Assembly: GCA_963810485.1 (NCBI GenBank)
Contig: CAWENQ010000007.1
Span: 1-64,000, forward strand
Direction of reading: 5' to 3'
DNA length: 64,000 nucleotides
From: DATKFM01 sp963810485
GTDB lineage: Bacteria; Pseudomonadota; Alphaproteobacteria; Dongiales; Dongiaceae
Shown here one piece after another: positions 1-7,753 of this stretch. The notes beneath the pieces were generated by a model. That model ran no database searches. It saw only the letters and a list, made by a program, of their open reading frames with translations, and was not told the DNA's origin. The translations under genes and the position numbers were made by a program. The first letter of the stretch is position 1. Each line of letters opens with the position of its first letter.

Positions 1-221
1 TGATAGGTCTCGCCGTTACGGGCCTTGTAGGTCAGCCGCACGGTCTGGGCCTTGATGGTGATGCCGCGCTCGCGCTCGATATCCATGGAATCCAGGATCT
101 GGTCGCGCATCTCCCGGTCGGTCACAGCACCGCAGGCCTGGATCAGCCGGTCGGCCAGGGTGGATTTCCCATGGTCGATATGGGCGATGATGGCGAAGTT
201 GCGGATATGGGCGAGATCCAT
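1..221 (-). CDS. lepA: Elongation factor 4 (LepA), N-terminal part, cut by window edge
   Basis: Translational GTPase that acts on the ribosome (back-translocation/biogenesis factor). Only about the first 73 residues are present. The protein opens MDLAHIRNFAIIAHIDHGKS, which contains the G1/P-loop AHIDHGKS (about residues 13-20), and continues to a switch-I type RERGITI and then RNGETYQ, as in LepA just before the G3 DTPGH motif. The ATG at 219-221 is the only in-frame ATG near the family N-terminus, and upstream codons reach no other good start. The long spacer upstream (to 1013) should contain its promoter. EF-G or TypA are less likely because of the IRNFAIIAHIDHGKSTLADR signature followed by the Gln-Ala-Cys-Gly stretch. 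Confidence 0.93.
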   Translation of the reverse strand, partial: MDLAHIRNFAIIAHIDHGKSTLADRLIQACGAVTDREMRDQILDSMDIERERGITIKAQTVRLTYKARNGETY

Positions 222-1013
222 GGAGTCGGTGGCCGTTCTGCGGTTGTCAGTGAGCGGTAAAATCCAGAAATACTAACGAGATGAACTGGTTAGCCAGTGT
301 CCGTCAAACGCCCCCGCCCCGGCCGCCCGGCTGGCGGCCGCTGTTTCGGGATCGCAGACTTCCGTGGCGCGGGCGGAACATAAGTGCCGGATGCCGCGGG
401 TGCAAGGCGGCGGCAAGGGCGGCGGCGGTCCCCTGTCCAGCGGGCCGGCGTCCAGCGGCAAGGTTGAATCCGTGCGATCTACCCCATGCCAAGCGAGGAA
501 TCCGCACAAACGACCCGCGGACTCGTCCAGCGGGACAGGCATCGGGCTGTTTGTTTCACGCGGAGGTGCGAGGACGCGCAGATCTGTAGGGGCGGGTTTC
601 AAACCCGCCCTTCTTCCGTCGCTCGAAGGGCACTGCGGGTTGTTTTTCACGAGCACCCCCGACAAGCCGTTGATCGCCGCGCGGGAATTTTCAGATTTTT
701 GTTTTTTCGAAGAACAACCCTCTAAGAAATGCCGGGTCGGCTATCGAATCAAATCGTCAGACATGGTGACGGTCGGCAGGATGCCATGTTCCAGCCGCGG
801 GCCGTCCTATCCACAATGTCCAACATCGATACCAGGATATAGGAACAATTTCAGGGAATGGAAGGCCGGTGCGGGTGTTCGTCTGTCTGACGGCGCGCGG
901 CTCTCCCGGAATTACCCATGCAATATGCAGGGAATAACCAAGACCCGCGTTCCGGCGCCGGCTATGCAGGCGGCATCAATCCAACCGCGCACCGCCCAGC
1001 CCACGAAGGATGC
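222..1013. other. Gene-free spacer upstream of lepA
   Basis: About 790 bases between the divergent lepA (minus) and the membrane-protein gene at 1014 (plus). Open frames exist on both strands but have no ribosome-binding sites, overlap each other, and are Arg/Pro/Gly-rich as expected of non-coding GC-rich DNA. The only clear structure is the short hairpin at 590-610. Promoters for lepA and the 1014 gene presumably lie here but I could not assign them. Confidence 0.6.
590..610. repeat. Short perfect inverted repeat (REP-like hairpin)
   Basis: Arms GGGCGGGTTT (590-599) and AAACCCGCCC (601-610) pair perfectly around one central base. It is preceded by TGTAG and lies mid-spacer, with no T-run. 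This sequence type resembles dispersed REP-like elements of GC-rich proteobacteria. Only this copy was seen in the window. Confidence 0.55.
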
Positions 1014-1700
1014 ATGGATCAATCGATTGCCACGAGCGCAAAGTCGCAGCCGCGCAGGTTCCTGCGCGACTGGGCGCTGACGGTACTGTGGCCGGCCTTG
1101 GGCTGCGGCGGGCTCGCAACCCTCTTGATCAGCGACGATATGCGGCTCGAGGATGCGGCCTTTGTCTATTTGCTGGGACTGCCGGCGGTTTACTGGTTCC
1201 TCGCCGGGCTGTTGCAGGGACGATTGCTCGGCGCCCTGGTCGAGCGGCCTTGGGCCTGGGCGGTGGCCACTTGGGGCGGCGGGGGCCTGGCGCTGTTCGG
1301 CGGCTTCACCAGCTTCGGCGCGCTGACGGTGTGGATCGCCGCGATCAGCCGCGCCGGCTACGATTTCACCCATCCGATCGCGCTCCTGCCGTTTGGCGTC
1401 AGCGGCATTGTCGCTGGTGGTATCCTGGGGTTCTTTCAGGCGCTTACCCTACGTTCCGGCTGGCGCGAACGCCGCCGCTGGATCGGCATATCAACGGCTG
1501 CCGGCACCGCGGCCTTTCTCGTCCAATGGCTGGGCGTGAACCTGGCGGTTTTCATGAGCGACAGGGGCGCGTTCGAGCTCGCGGCGGCACCGTTCATCGC
1601 CACGGTCGCCGGCTCCCTGCTGACCGGTGCGCTGTTGCATAACTTTCTGACAGGCATCGCGCTGAGGCGGCTGCTGGCTCGGCACGGGTCGTTTCACTAA
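1014..1700 (+). CDS. Multi-pass membrane protein, unknown function
   Basis: A 228-residue hydrophobic protein that I do not recognise. It begins MDQSIATSAKSQPRRFLRDW, a short basic cytoplasmic tail, followed by about six hydrophobic stretches: WALTVLWPALGCGGLATLL, a segment near FVYLLGLPAVYWFLAGLL, another near GGGGLALFGGF, one around PIALLPFGVSGIVAGGILG, and two near the C-terminus. The ATG at 1014 is chosen because GAAGGA lies 3 bases upstream; the frame is open further upstream without a better site. It stands alone between spacer DNA and the phosphatase-like gene at 1759. No catalytic motif is visible. Confidence 0.7.
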   Translation: MDQSIATSAKSQPRRFLRDWALTVLWPALGCGGLATLLISDDMRLEDAAFVYLLGLPAVYWFLAGLLQGRLLGALVERPWAWAVATWGGGGLALFGGFTSFGALTVWIAAISRAGYDFTHPIALLPFGVSGIVAGGILGFFQALTLRSGWRERRRWIGISTAAGTAAFLVQWLGVNLAVFMSDRGAFELAAAPFIATVAGSLLTGALLHNFLTGIALRRLLARHGSFH

Positions 1701-1758
1701 ACTCCGGCGCTGCTCGGGGGTACAGGTTGCCCCGTCATGAGTGCGGATGTAGCGAGCA

Positions 1759-2091
1759 ATGAAGCACGTACTATTCATTTGCAGTCAGAACAGACTCCGC
1801 AGCCCGACCGCTGAGCAGGTGTTTGCCGGTCAACCTGATATCGAATGTGAGTCTGCCGGCCTCAACAACGACGCGGACAATCCGGTGACGCCCGAACTGG
1901 TCGAATGGGCGGACCTCATTTTTGTGATGGAGAAGGCGCACCGGAGCAAGCTCTCGGCCAAGTTCGGCCAGCATCTGAAGAACGCGCGCGTCGTCTGTCT
2001 GGACATTCCGGACAGATTTGATTTCATGGACACTGAACTAGTTCGCCTGTTGAAAGCAAAGATCACTCGTTTCCTGCCATTCATCCAATGA
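1759..2091 (+). CDS. Low-molecular-weight protein tyrosine phosphatase-like protein
   Basis: A 110-residue single-domain protein. The N-terminal MKHVLFICSQNRLRSPTAEQ carries the LMW-PTP P-loop CX5R(S) as C8...R14-S15, which forms the phosphocysteine intermediate in the family. The rest keeps the LMW-PTP/arsenate-reductase fold pattern (NPVTPELVEWADLIFVME). It is shorter than the usual 140-160 residues. The canonical DPY general-acid segment is replaced by a region with IPDRFDFMD, so substrate class is uncertain. Its TGA overlaps the next ATG (ATGA at 2088-2091), implying translational coupling with the unknown gene. The surroundings are accessory and less GC-rich than the core genes. Confidence 0.82.
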   Translation: MKHVLFICSQNRLRSPTAEQVFAGQPDIECESAGLNNDADNPVTPELVEWADLIFVMEKAHRSKLSAKFGQHLKNARVVCLDIPDRFDFMDTELVRLLKAKITRFLPFIQ

Positions 2092-2747
2092 GGTACAGGT
2101 ACACTCTACCCTGGCATGCCGTTGACAACGCCGCAGCACTGGAACGGCTGCTTCGTGCCGAGCTGCCGGCTGGACATATACTTCAGGGCATCGCTGTATC
2201 CGCGCTGGCGCAGCGGGATAACACCGATGATGTGTTGTTCGCGCTGGAAGACGGTTCCGGACGCGTTGCGGTCGTACATCTAATGTCGTCGCTAAACATC
2301 GACGCGAGCGGGCCTAGCACAGAAGTATACGCCTCCATCGATTCCTGGGCCGAACAAACACATGGCGCCATTCAGGTGGACGCCGTGACAGATAACATGA
2401 TCTTCGTCATGCATCTGGCGGGTTTTGATGAGTTGGAGCCATTCGCGAGGCACGTGATTAACGTTCTCGCTCTAACTGACTTTGAAGAGCGGGAAAGCAC
2501 ATTTTACACTGATGGCCACTATTTCCGAGGTAACATCGGCAACTCATTCCTGAAAATCTACGATGTTGACGCGTTAGGGATTGAAGGCTTTCGCTTTGCC
2601 ATTTCGATCGGTTCTCCTGGAAAGGCCACAGCTCACCAAGTGGCGACAACTCTTGCTGCTGCCGGATTCGAATGCCTTATCCCGACGAAGGGCTGGATCT
2701 ATGAGGATTGGAACCGCGCGGGCGCAAAGTACGGCTTCCAAGAGTAG
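2088..2747 (+). CDS. Hypothetical protein coupled to the phosphatase-like gene
   Basis: A 219-residue soluble acidic protein. The first ~65 residues (RYTLPW... DDVLFALEDGSGRVAVVHLM) resemble a widespread small hypothetical family with a DDVLF...GRVAVVHL core. After residue ~70 the protein continues into a second region (YASIDSWAEQ...) with no motif I can name. This may be a fusion of two small domains. It starts in the ATGA overlap with the preceding stop, so the start is well supported. Base composition is noticeably more AT-rich than neighbouring core genes, suggesting acquired DNA. No signal peptide or membrane segment is seen. Confidence 0.65.
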   Translation: MRYRYTLPWHAVDNAAALERLLRAELPAGHILQGIAVSALAQRDNTDDVLFALEDGSGRVAVVHLMSSLNIDASGPSTEVYASIDSWAEQTHGAIQVDAVTDNMIFVMHLAGFDELEPFARHVINVLALTDFEERESTFYTDGHYFRGNIGNSFLKIYDVDALGIEGFRFAISIGSPGKATAHQVATTLAAAGFECLIPTKGWIYEDWNRAGAKYGFQE

Positions 2748-2758
2748 GTAGTTGGCAG

Positions 2759-3256
2759 ATGAACCGTTCGACACTGGATGCTTTAAAATTTTTTCCCCAG
2801 CAGCTCGAGGCCTTCTATGAAGCCATTCCAGCGGCCTACAAGCATTGGACGCCGCCGTCTTGGGAGGGCATTCCGAGCAAGTCATTCACGGCGATCGAGC
2901 AGGTCTGCCATGTGCGGGATATCGAGACCGAAGGATATCATCTGCGATTTCGGCGATCACTCGAAGAGGACAGTCCGACGCTCGAGTCAATCGACGGCTA
3001 CCGGCTTGCCAGGGATCGGAACTACGGGGATGCCCATGCGGCCGAAGCATTTGCCGCGTTTCGCGCAGCGCGGGCACGAACGATGGAGATTATATCCGCC
3101 CTTGATGCCGAGCAGCTTGCGCGGCCGGCGATGTTCGAAGGGGCGCCGGTCACCGTGCAAGGACTGATCCATCTGCTCTGCAGCCATGACCAGCAGCATT
3201 TGGCCGGGCTGCAATGGCTGCTCTGCCGGATCGCGGCATTGCCGGCGAAAGCCTAG
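2759..3256 (+). CDS. DinB-superfamily protein
   Basis: A 165-residue protein with a DinB/YfiT-like four-helix-bundle pattern. An early His sits in AIEQVCHVRDIETEGYHLR, and a late pair of His residues sits in LLCSHDQQHLAGLQW near the C-terminus; together these are the usual metal-binding His triad positions of DinB-like putative metalloenzymes. The start ATG at 2759 is preferred over the upstream in-frame ATG at 2708, which lies inside the previous gene. It lies 11 bases after the unknown gene and just before a GNAT gene, all co-directional. Substrate is unknown; some family members are thiol-dependent transferases. Confidence 0.78.
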   Translation: MNRSTLDALKFFPQQLEAFYEAIPAAYKHWTPPSWEGIPSKSFTAIEQVCHVRDIETEGYHLRFRRSLEEDSPTLESIDGYRLARDRNYGDAHAAEAFAAFRAARARTMEIISALDAEQLARPAMFEGAPVTVQGLIHLLCSHDQQHLAGLQWLLCRIAALPAKA

Positions 3257-3261
3257 GGCGT

Positions 3262-3768
3262 ATGGATCTCTCAATCCGCGACGTCGGCCCCGATGACGCC
3301 GAGGCTGTGCTGCAGATCCTCAATCCGATCATCGAGGCGCGGACCTATACCGCGTTGGAGCGTCCCTACACGGTGGCGGAGGAGCGCGCCTTCATCGCCG
3401 AGCCGCCGCCGCGACGGATCTGGAAGGCGGCGATCGGCAAGGGCGATGGCCGGATGCTCGGCTATCAGATCCTGGAGCCGTTCGCCCCCTATACGGCGGC
3501 ATTCGATCACGTGGCGACAATCGGCACCTTCGTCGATCTCAGCCTCCGGCGGCAGGGTATCGCCCGGCGGCTGTTCGCGGCGACTTTCGAGGCGGCGGCA
3601 AAGGCGGGGTTCGAGAAATTCTTCACCTTCGTGCGATCGGACAATCCCGCGGCGCTGGCGACATATCTCGCCCAGGGTTTTACTGTCGTCGGCACGGCGC
3701 GGGATCATTGCAGGATCGACGGGCGCTACATCGATGAAGTGATGATCGAGCGGTGGTTGAAATCGTGA
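3262..3768 (+). CDS. GNAT-family N-acetyltransferase
   Basis: A 168-residue acetyl-CoA-dependent acyltransferase. It starts MDLSIRDVGPDDAEAVLQIL, a typical GNAT beta1-alpha1. The acetyl-CoA pyrophosphate-binding motif A appears as VDLSLRRQGIARRLF (R/QxxGxA type), followed by the beta4-alpha4 region FVRSDNPAALATYLAQGF. The ATG at 3262 lies 5 bases past the DinB-like stop, so the two are probably co-transcribed. The acceptor substrate cannot be read from sequence. A pair of inverted dispersed repeats begins 24 bases downstream. Confidence 0.88.
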   Translation: MDLSIRDVGPDDAEAVLQILNPIIEARTYTALERPYTVAEERAFIAEPPPRRIWKAAIGKGDGRMLGYQILEPFAPYTAAFDHVATIGTFVDLSLRRQGIARRLFAATFEAAAKAGFEKFFTFVRSDNPAALATYLAQGFTVVGTARDHCRIDGRYIDEVMIERWLKS

Positions 3769-4106
3769 GACAACATTTCGGGTAACAGAACTGTCCCCTC
3801 GCCCCGCTTGCGGGGAGAGGGTTAGGGTGAGGGGCTGTATCCCTAGCCCAGGCGTCGGCTGAGTCCTCTGGGTGCATCGCGAACGTTGTTCACACCCCCT
3901 CACCCTACCCTCTCCCCCACTTCGTGGTGGCGAGGGGACTATGTGGCCGGTTCTATGGACCGGGCACCGGATTCGAGGACGAGCGGGAGAGCGGCACCGG
4001 AACTCGGCTGGAGCGCGGCATTTCGGATCCGCTAGTCCCGGTGCTATATTGAAATCGGCTGATGTAGCGAACACATCAGTAAGCACAAACAAACAATGCG
4101 CGTGGG
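3769..4106. other. Intergenic stretch dominated by a paired inverted repeat
   Basis: About 340 bases between the GNAT gene and a small lipoprotein gene. It contains the two arms at 3793-3834 and 3896-3939 described separately. The remaining ~165 bases upstream of the lipoprotein gene presumably hold its promoter; I could not assign -35/-10 boxes with confidence. Confidence 0.6.
3793..3939. repeat. Paired inverted dispersed repeat, locus A
   Basis: The left arm (3793-3834) begins GTCCCCTCGCCCC and ends GGGTTAGGGTGAGGGG. The right arm (3896-3939) is nearly its reverse complement: CCCCTCACCCTACCC and ending GGCGAGGGGAC. Each arm also has its own small hairpin (CCCCGCTTGCGGGG on the left, CCACTTCGTGGTGG on the right). 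The spacer is about 61 bases. The same family occurs at 6262-6466 and 16617-16861, always as facing pairs in intergenic DNA. Confidence 0.8.
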
Positions 4107-4370
4107 ATGAATATCATGAATGCGAGCCGGGCCATTGCGAGTGCGGCGCTGCTGATGCTGGCGGCTTGCGGCGGCAATGGCGGCGGGCAGCCGACCGAGG
4201 CCTCCTGGCGCATGCAGGCCGAGCGCTATTGCGCCGACGGCCCCTATGCCCGGAACACGCCGGCGTTCGAGTATTGCGTCGATCAGGAAATGCAGCGGCA
4301 CAAGCGCGTCGACGATTCCAAGCGGTTGTACGACTCGATCCGCAACATCCCGACAACGCAATCGCGCTGA
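4107..4370 (+). CDS. Small lipoprotein, unknown function
   Basis: An 87-residue predicted lipoprotein. The N-terminus has a short hydrophobic stretch ending in the lipobox LMLAAC (Cys about residue 21), so it should be processed by signal peptidase II and lipidated. The mature part is charged (QAERYCADGPYARNTPAFEYCVDQE) and includes two Cys that could form a disulfide. A second in-frame ATG at 4116 has the better spaced GGGA and may be the true start (84 residues). It stands alone: a repeat pair lies upstream and a convergent LOG gene downstream. Confidence 0.7.
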   Translation: MNIMNASRAIASAALLMLAACGGNGGGQPTEASWRMQAERYCADGPYARNTPAFEYCVDQEMQRHKRVDDSKRLYDSIRNIPTTQSR

Positions 4371-4452
4371 GGCTCAGAGAAACTCCCTCTTCATCTTGAG
4401 CAGAGGCGCGATTTTCTAAAGCGGCCGAGCTTACGAGCTGTGTGTTCAGCGC

Positions 4453-5310
4453 CTATTTCGCCGGTACGGCGGGTTCACCGGCGGCCATGGGTGCGGGCGC
4501 GTGAGCTTTCAGGCCGCGGCGGATCAGGTTCTGCCAGGCCTCCTCGGCATCGTCGGCGAAATCGAACAGCTTCAGGTCATCCGCGTTGACCATGCCGTAG
4601 CGCACCAGCGCGTCGAAATTGATCACGTCTGTCCAATAGCCGCGGCCGAACAGGATGATCGGCACGCTGGGCGCCTTGCCGGTCTGCACCAGGGTCAGGA
4701 GTTCGAATAGCTCGTCCATGGTGCCGAAGCCGCCGGGAAACACCGCCAGCGCATTGGCGCGCATCGCCAGATGCATCTTGCGCATGGCGAAATAGTGGAA
4801 ATTGAAGGTGAGGTCCGGCGTCGAATAGCTGTTCGGGCCCTGCTCCATGGGCAGCGTGATGTTGAAGCCGATCGAGGGGGCGCCGGCCTCGCGGGCGCCG
4901 CGATTCGCCGCCTCCATGATGCCGGGGCCGCCGCCGGTGGCGATGACATTGTCGCGCAGGCCGTCATGGCGCAGGGAGAGGGCGCCGCCGCGTTCGGAGA
5001 CAAGCTTCGCGAAGGCGCGGGCCTGCTCGTAGTAGACCGAGAGCTTCCGCCCCCGCTCGGCGCGCTCCCGTCCCGCGGGATCTGTTGCCGCCGACAGCGC
5101 GGCCTCCGCCTGCTCCGCCGAGGGAATGCGGGCGCTGCCGAAGACGATGACGGTCGAGCGGATGCCGGAGTCCTTCAGCAGCAATTCCGCCTTGCTGTAT
5201 TCGAGGGCAAAGCGGATCGGCCGCAGCTCGTCGCGATTCAGCAGGAACTCGCTGTCCTGGTTCGGCAGGAGATAACTGCGGGAGTAGGATTGCTGGCCGT
5301 TCTCGGGCAT
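4453..5310 (-). CDS. LOG-family (TIGR00730-type) nucleotide phosphoribohydrolase-like protein
   Basis: A 285-residue Rossmann-fold protein of the LOG/lysine-decarboxylase-like family, whose characterised members hydrolyse nucleoside 5'-monophosphates (including cytokinin ribotides) to free base and ribose 5-phosphate. The family motifs are clear: GGGPGIMEAANRGA (about 126-139) and PGGFGTMDE (about 192-200), the second being the diagnostic PGGxGTxxE. An N-terminal extension of about 50 residues precedes the fold. The ATG at 5310 is chosen because GGAA lies 8 bases upstream; a longer frame starting at 5364 is less likely. Downstream is the lipoprotein gene in convergent orientation. Confidence 0.88.
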   Translation of the reverse strand: MPENGQQSYSRSYLLPNQDSEFLLNRDELRPIRFALEYSKAELLLKDSGIRSTVIVFGSARIPSAEQAEAALSAATDPAGRERAERGRKLSVYYEQARAFAKLVSERGGALSLRHDGLRDNVIATGGGPGIMEAANRGAREAGAPSIGFNITLPMEQGPNSYSTPDLTFNFHYFAMRKMHLAMRANALAVFPGGFGTMDELFELLTLVQTGKAPSVPIILFGRGYWTDVINFDALVRYGMVNADDLKLFDFADDAEEAWQNLIRRGLKAHAPAPMAAGEPAVPAK

Positions 5311-5474
5311 GGGTATTTCCGGGGCTTGAAAAAGCGAGGGCGCGATCATCGCATGGGGTGCCAACCCCGAGGTTACGCCTCTGCGGGCAAGAAATGGTTA
5401 ACGAATTATCGGGTGGTCGCTAAACGTCTTGCGCCGTTAGTTTTTTCGAGAACTTCGCGGTTGGGCGACGTCCG

Positions 5475-5510
5475 AAAAAGCAACAGGGGCGGGTGTTTCT
5501 CCCGCCCCTG
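5475..5510 (-). terminator. Rho-independent terminator after the HU gene
   Basis: A perfect 10-bp stem, CAGGGGCGGG (5484-5493) with CCCGCCCCTG (5501-5510), and a 7-base loop. Reading on the minus strand it is followed by TTGCTTTTT (T-run at 5475-5479). It lies 35 bases beyond the HU stop codon. Confidence 0.9.
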
Positions 5511-5544
5511 CTGAAACCTGCAAGGAAAAGCTCGGCGCGGCGAA

Positions 5545-5841
5545 TCAGACCGACGTCTTCAGTTCCTTGGAGGCGCGGAAGGCGACCTTCTTCGACGCCT
5601 TGATCTTGATTGGCTCGCCGGTGGCGGGATTGCGGCCCATGCGGGCGTCGCGCTTGCGCACCTGGAAAATGCCGAGGCCGGGGAGACGGATCTTGTCGCC
5701 CTTCTTCAGATGCTTGGTGATCTGGGCGATGAGCGACTCCATCACTTCGCCGGTCTGCCGCTTGGTCATCTCGTGTTTGTCGGCGAGATCGGCGGCGATC
5801 TGCCGCATGGTGACGGTGTTCTGCTTCTTAGCTACTGCCAT
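5545..5841 (-). CDS. HU/IHF-family DNA-binding protein
   Basis: A 98-residue histone-like protein that bends and compacts DNA as a dimer. It shows the bacterial DNA-binding signature in the beta-arm region, KIRLPGLGIFQVRKRDARMG followed by RNPATGEPIKI (the conserved RNPxTG arm tip), and ends in a Lys-rich helix. It is slightly longer than the 90-residue HU norm because of an N-terminal MAVAKKQNTVT. The start is supported by GAGGGG six bases upstream of the ATG. The gene is monocistronic, with a strong terminator at 5475-5510. HU is favoured over IHF because of length and the isolated context. Confidence 0.93.
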   Translation of the reverse strand: MAVAKKQNTVTMRQIAADLADKHEMTKRQTGEVMESLIAQITKHLKKGDKIRLPGLGIFQVRKRDARMGRNPATGEPIKIKASKKVAFRASKELKTSV

Positions 5842-6498
5842 GGGTATCCCCTCGAGGTTGGTGTCAACAAATTGCGGTCCGGCCGCGTGGGCGCCTGAGT
5901 AGCAGACCCCCTCCCTAGCTTCCGGTGCGAGCCGCCGCCCTTAGGCCCCCTGATTCCGGTAGGCGGGCGGTTCGGGCCGGCTTCCGGATGCGGCTAGCGA
6001 ACCCATACAGGTAGGGGTCCTACACCTGTTCGCATACAACGTCTAGCGATATTCGCGATAGAATTGCGATTTTCTGTGGATTATTCGCAAGCGGCGGCGC
6101 GAGAAAGCCTGGATTCACTGGCTTTCGGCAGAGGTGATCCGCGAAAAACCCAGCAAATCCGCCGGTTTGGCGCGATTGCCACAGGGCCGCGACGGGGCCG
6201 GCGGAGATGGGAATGGAAGCCGCCTTTGCAAGCTTGTGTCGATGTCAAAAACCCAAAAGAACCCCTCTCCCCTTGAGGGAGAGGGGGCGGGGGTGAGGGG
6301 TACTGCGCGCGGCAGCACGCTGAAAGTTTGTAGTGCAGAGCGCGATTACGATCGCACGACCGAACCGCTTGAACAGCGCGCCTGTGTTGTTGTCGTGGAA
6401 GACTCTTTGCGCGCTAACGCGCAAAACCCCTCACCCCTGCCCCTCTCCCTCAAGGGGAGAGTGGGGACTTATCTGCGTGCTGTCACCACAATGACCAA
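5842..6498. other. Intergenic stretch between HU and binding-protein genes
   Basis: About 650 bases. It holds the HU promoter region (unassigned) and the paired repeats at 6262-6300 and 6427-6466. Both flanking genes are on the minus strand, so the right-hand repeat lies just 32 bases beyond the stop of the binding-protein gene. No coding region is supported. Confidence 0.6.
6262..6466. repeat. Paired inverted dispersed repeat, locus B
   Basis: The left arm (6262-6300) starts CCCCTCTCCCCTTGAGGGAG and ends GGGGGTGAGGGG; the right arm (6427-6466) is the near reverse complement, starting CCCCTCACCCCTGCCCC and ending CAAGGGGAGAGTGGGG. Each arm has an inner hairpin (CTCCCCTTGAGGGAG type). The spacer is 126 bases. 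Confidence 0.8.
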
Positions 6499-7620
6499 CT
6501 ACGAACCCGCCTTCACCTCTTCGAGAAGCTTGTTGTACTTGGTGCGGACATCCAGCTCGAGCGGCTGGAAGAAGATGCCGTTGTTCAGCAGCGCTTCGGG
6601 CGTGGAGAGATTCAGCTCCGCCAGCTTCTCCGGCCCGACGAGATCGAACGCCTTCTTGTTGGCGTGGCCGTAGCCCCAGGTCGCGATTTCGTAGGCGCCG
6701 GTTTCCGGCGAAGTCATGCCGTTGATCATGTCATAGGCCATGTCCTCGTTCTTGATCTTCGAGTTCAGGGTCAAGCCGCAGCACCAGGTGAAGATGCCCT
6801 CCTTCGGCACCATGAAGCCGACGGGCACGCCTTGCTGCTTCAGCTTCACATAGCTCTCGTTCCAGGAATAGGCGGCGACGATTTCGCCGGAGGCCAGCGA
6901 CTGCTCCATCGACGTCGCCTCGGCCCAGAAGAAACGCAGGTTTTCCCGCTGTTTCTGCAGCAACTTCTTCACTTCCACGAGCTGCTCGTCATTGAGCGAG
7001 AAGATATTGTCGTAGCCCAGCAGCAGCCCGGCGATCTCGATGTTGACGTTGTCGTCGAAGGCCGCGAGCTTGCCCTTGTAGCGGTCGTCGAACAGGATCT
7101 TCCAGGAATTCTCCTTGATGTATTCCTCATCGACCAGGTCGGTGCGGTACACCACAGTGGAATTGCCCCAATCCATCGGCGCGAACCAGCGCTCGCCGTT
7201 CACCACCATGCCGTCGATATCCAGCACCGCCGGAAACATGTCCTTGAGATGGATGAGGCGATCGCTGTCGTAGGCCTTGAGCAGCCCGACATCGCGCCAA
7301 GTCTTGATCTCGTAGGTGCAGGGACCCATCACGTCGACTTCATAGCCGCCGCGCAACTTGGTGAGTGCTTCGTCTTCGCTGCCCCAGAAATTGAAAGTGG
7401 CCAGACCGCCATGCTTCTCCTGAAAGGCCTTGTGGAATTCCGGATCGTCATAGCCGCTCCAGCCGTAGTAGGTGAGATCGCTGGGCGAGGCGGCGGCGGC
7501 TTTGCGGGCGAACCCCTTCATGCCGACCATGCCGACGCCGGCGGCGGCGGCATATTTGGCGAACTGGCGGCGGCTCAGCAGGCCGTCGCGGCGGGCCTGT
7601 ATCAGTTTGTCCGTGTGCAT
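6499..7620 (-). CDS. Tat-exported ABC-transporter substrate-binding protein, polyamine (PotD/PotF) type
   Basis: A 373-residue periplasmic solute-binding protein. The N-terminus has a twin-arginine motif, SRRQFAK (S16-R17-R18), followed by AAAAGVGMVGM, so export is by Tat. The mature part follows the spermidine/putrescine-binding pattern: LTYYGWSGYDDPEFHKAF, then YEVDVMGPCTYEIKTW, and WCCGLTLNSKIKNEDMAYD. Such proteins deliver substrate to an ABC permease; no permease or ATPase gene is adjacent, so partners must be elsewhere. The ATG at 7620 fits the Tat signal position; the longer frame to 7740 has an implausible Pro/Arg-rich extension. The exact ligand is not readable. Confidence 0.87.
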   Translation of the reverse strand: MHTDKLIQARRDGLLSRRQFAKYAAAAGVGMVGMKGFARKAAAASPSDLTYYGWSGYDDPEFHKAFQEKHGGLATFNFWGSEDEALTKLRGGYEVDVMGPCTYEIKTWRDVGLLKAYDSDRLIHLKDMFPAVLDIDGMVVNGERWFAPMDWGNSTVVYRTDLVDEEYIKENSWKILFDDRYKGKLAAFDDNVNIEIAGLLLGYDNIFSLNDEQLVEVKKLLQKQRENLRFFWAEATSMEQSLASGEIVAAYSWNESYVKLKQQGVPVGFMVPKEGIFTWCCGLTLNSKIKNEDMAYDMINGMTSPETGAYEIATWGYGHANKKAFDLVGPEKLAELNLSTPEALLNNGIFFQPLELDVRTKYNKLLEEVKAGS

Positions 7621-7753
7621 GTTTGCTTGTGCTCCCTGTTTTGGTCTTGGCGCCGCCTGGCGCGGCGCAGCCGTGGGGGAAGCTTGGCACAGCCCGGGCG
7701 CGCCGCGCAATCGGCGGCGGGCGTTGCCGGTAAATCGCAAGAAAGCTGCTAAC

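Noticed and set aside
273..1080. Several overlapping frames in the lepA spacer
   Set aside because: No ribosome-binding sites, mutual overlap and biased Arg/Pro/Gly composition; non-coding is likelier.
3793..3939. Repeat loci considered as CRISPR or as plain terminators
   Set aside because: Only two facing arms per locus, no regular direct repeats with unique spacers; no T-runs, and locus pairs are dispersed.
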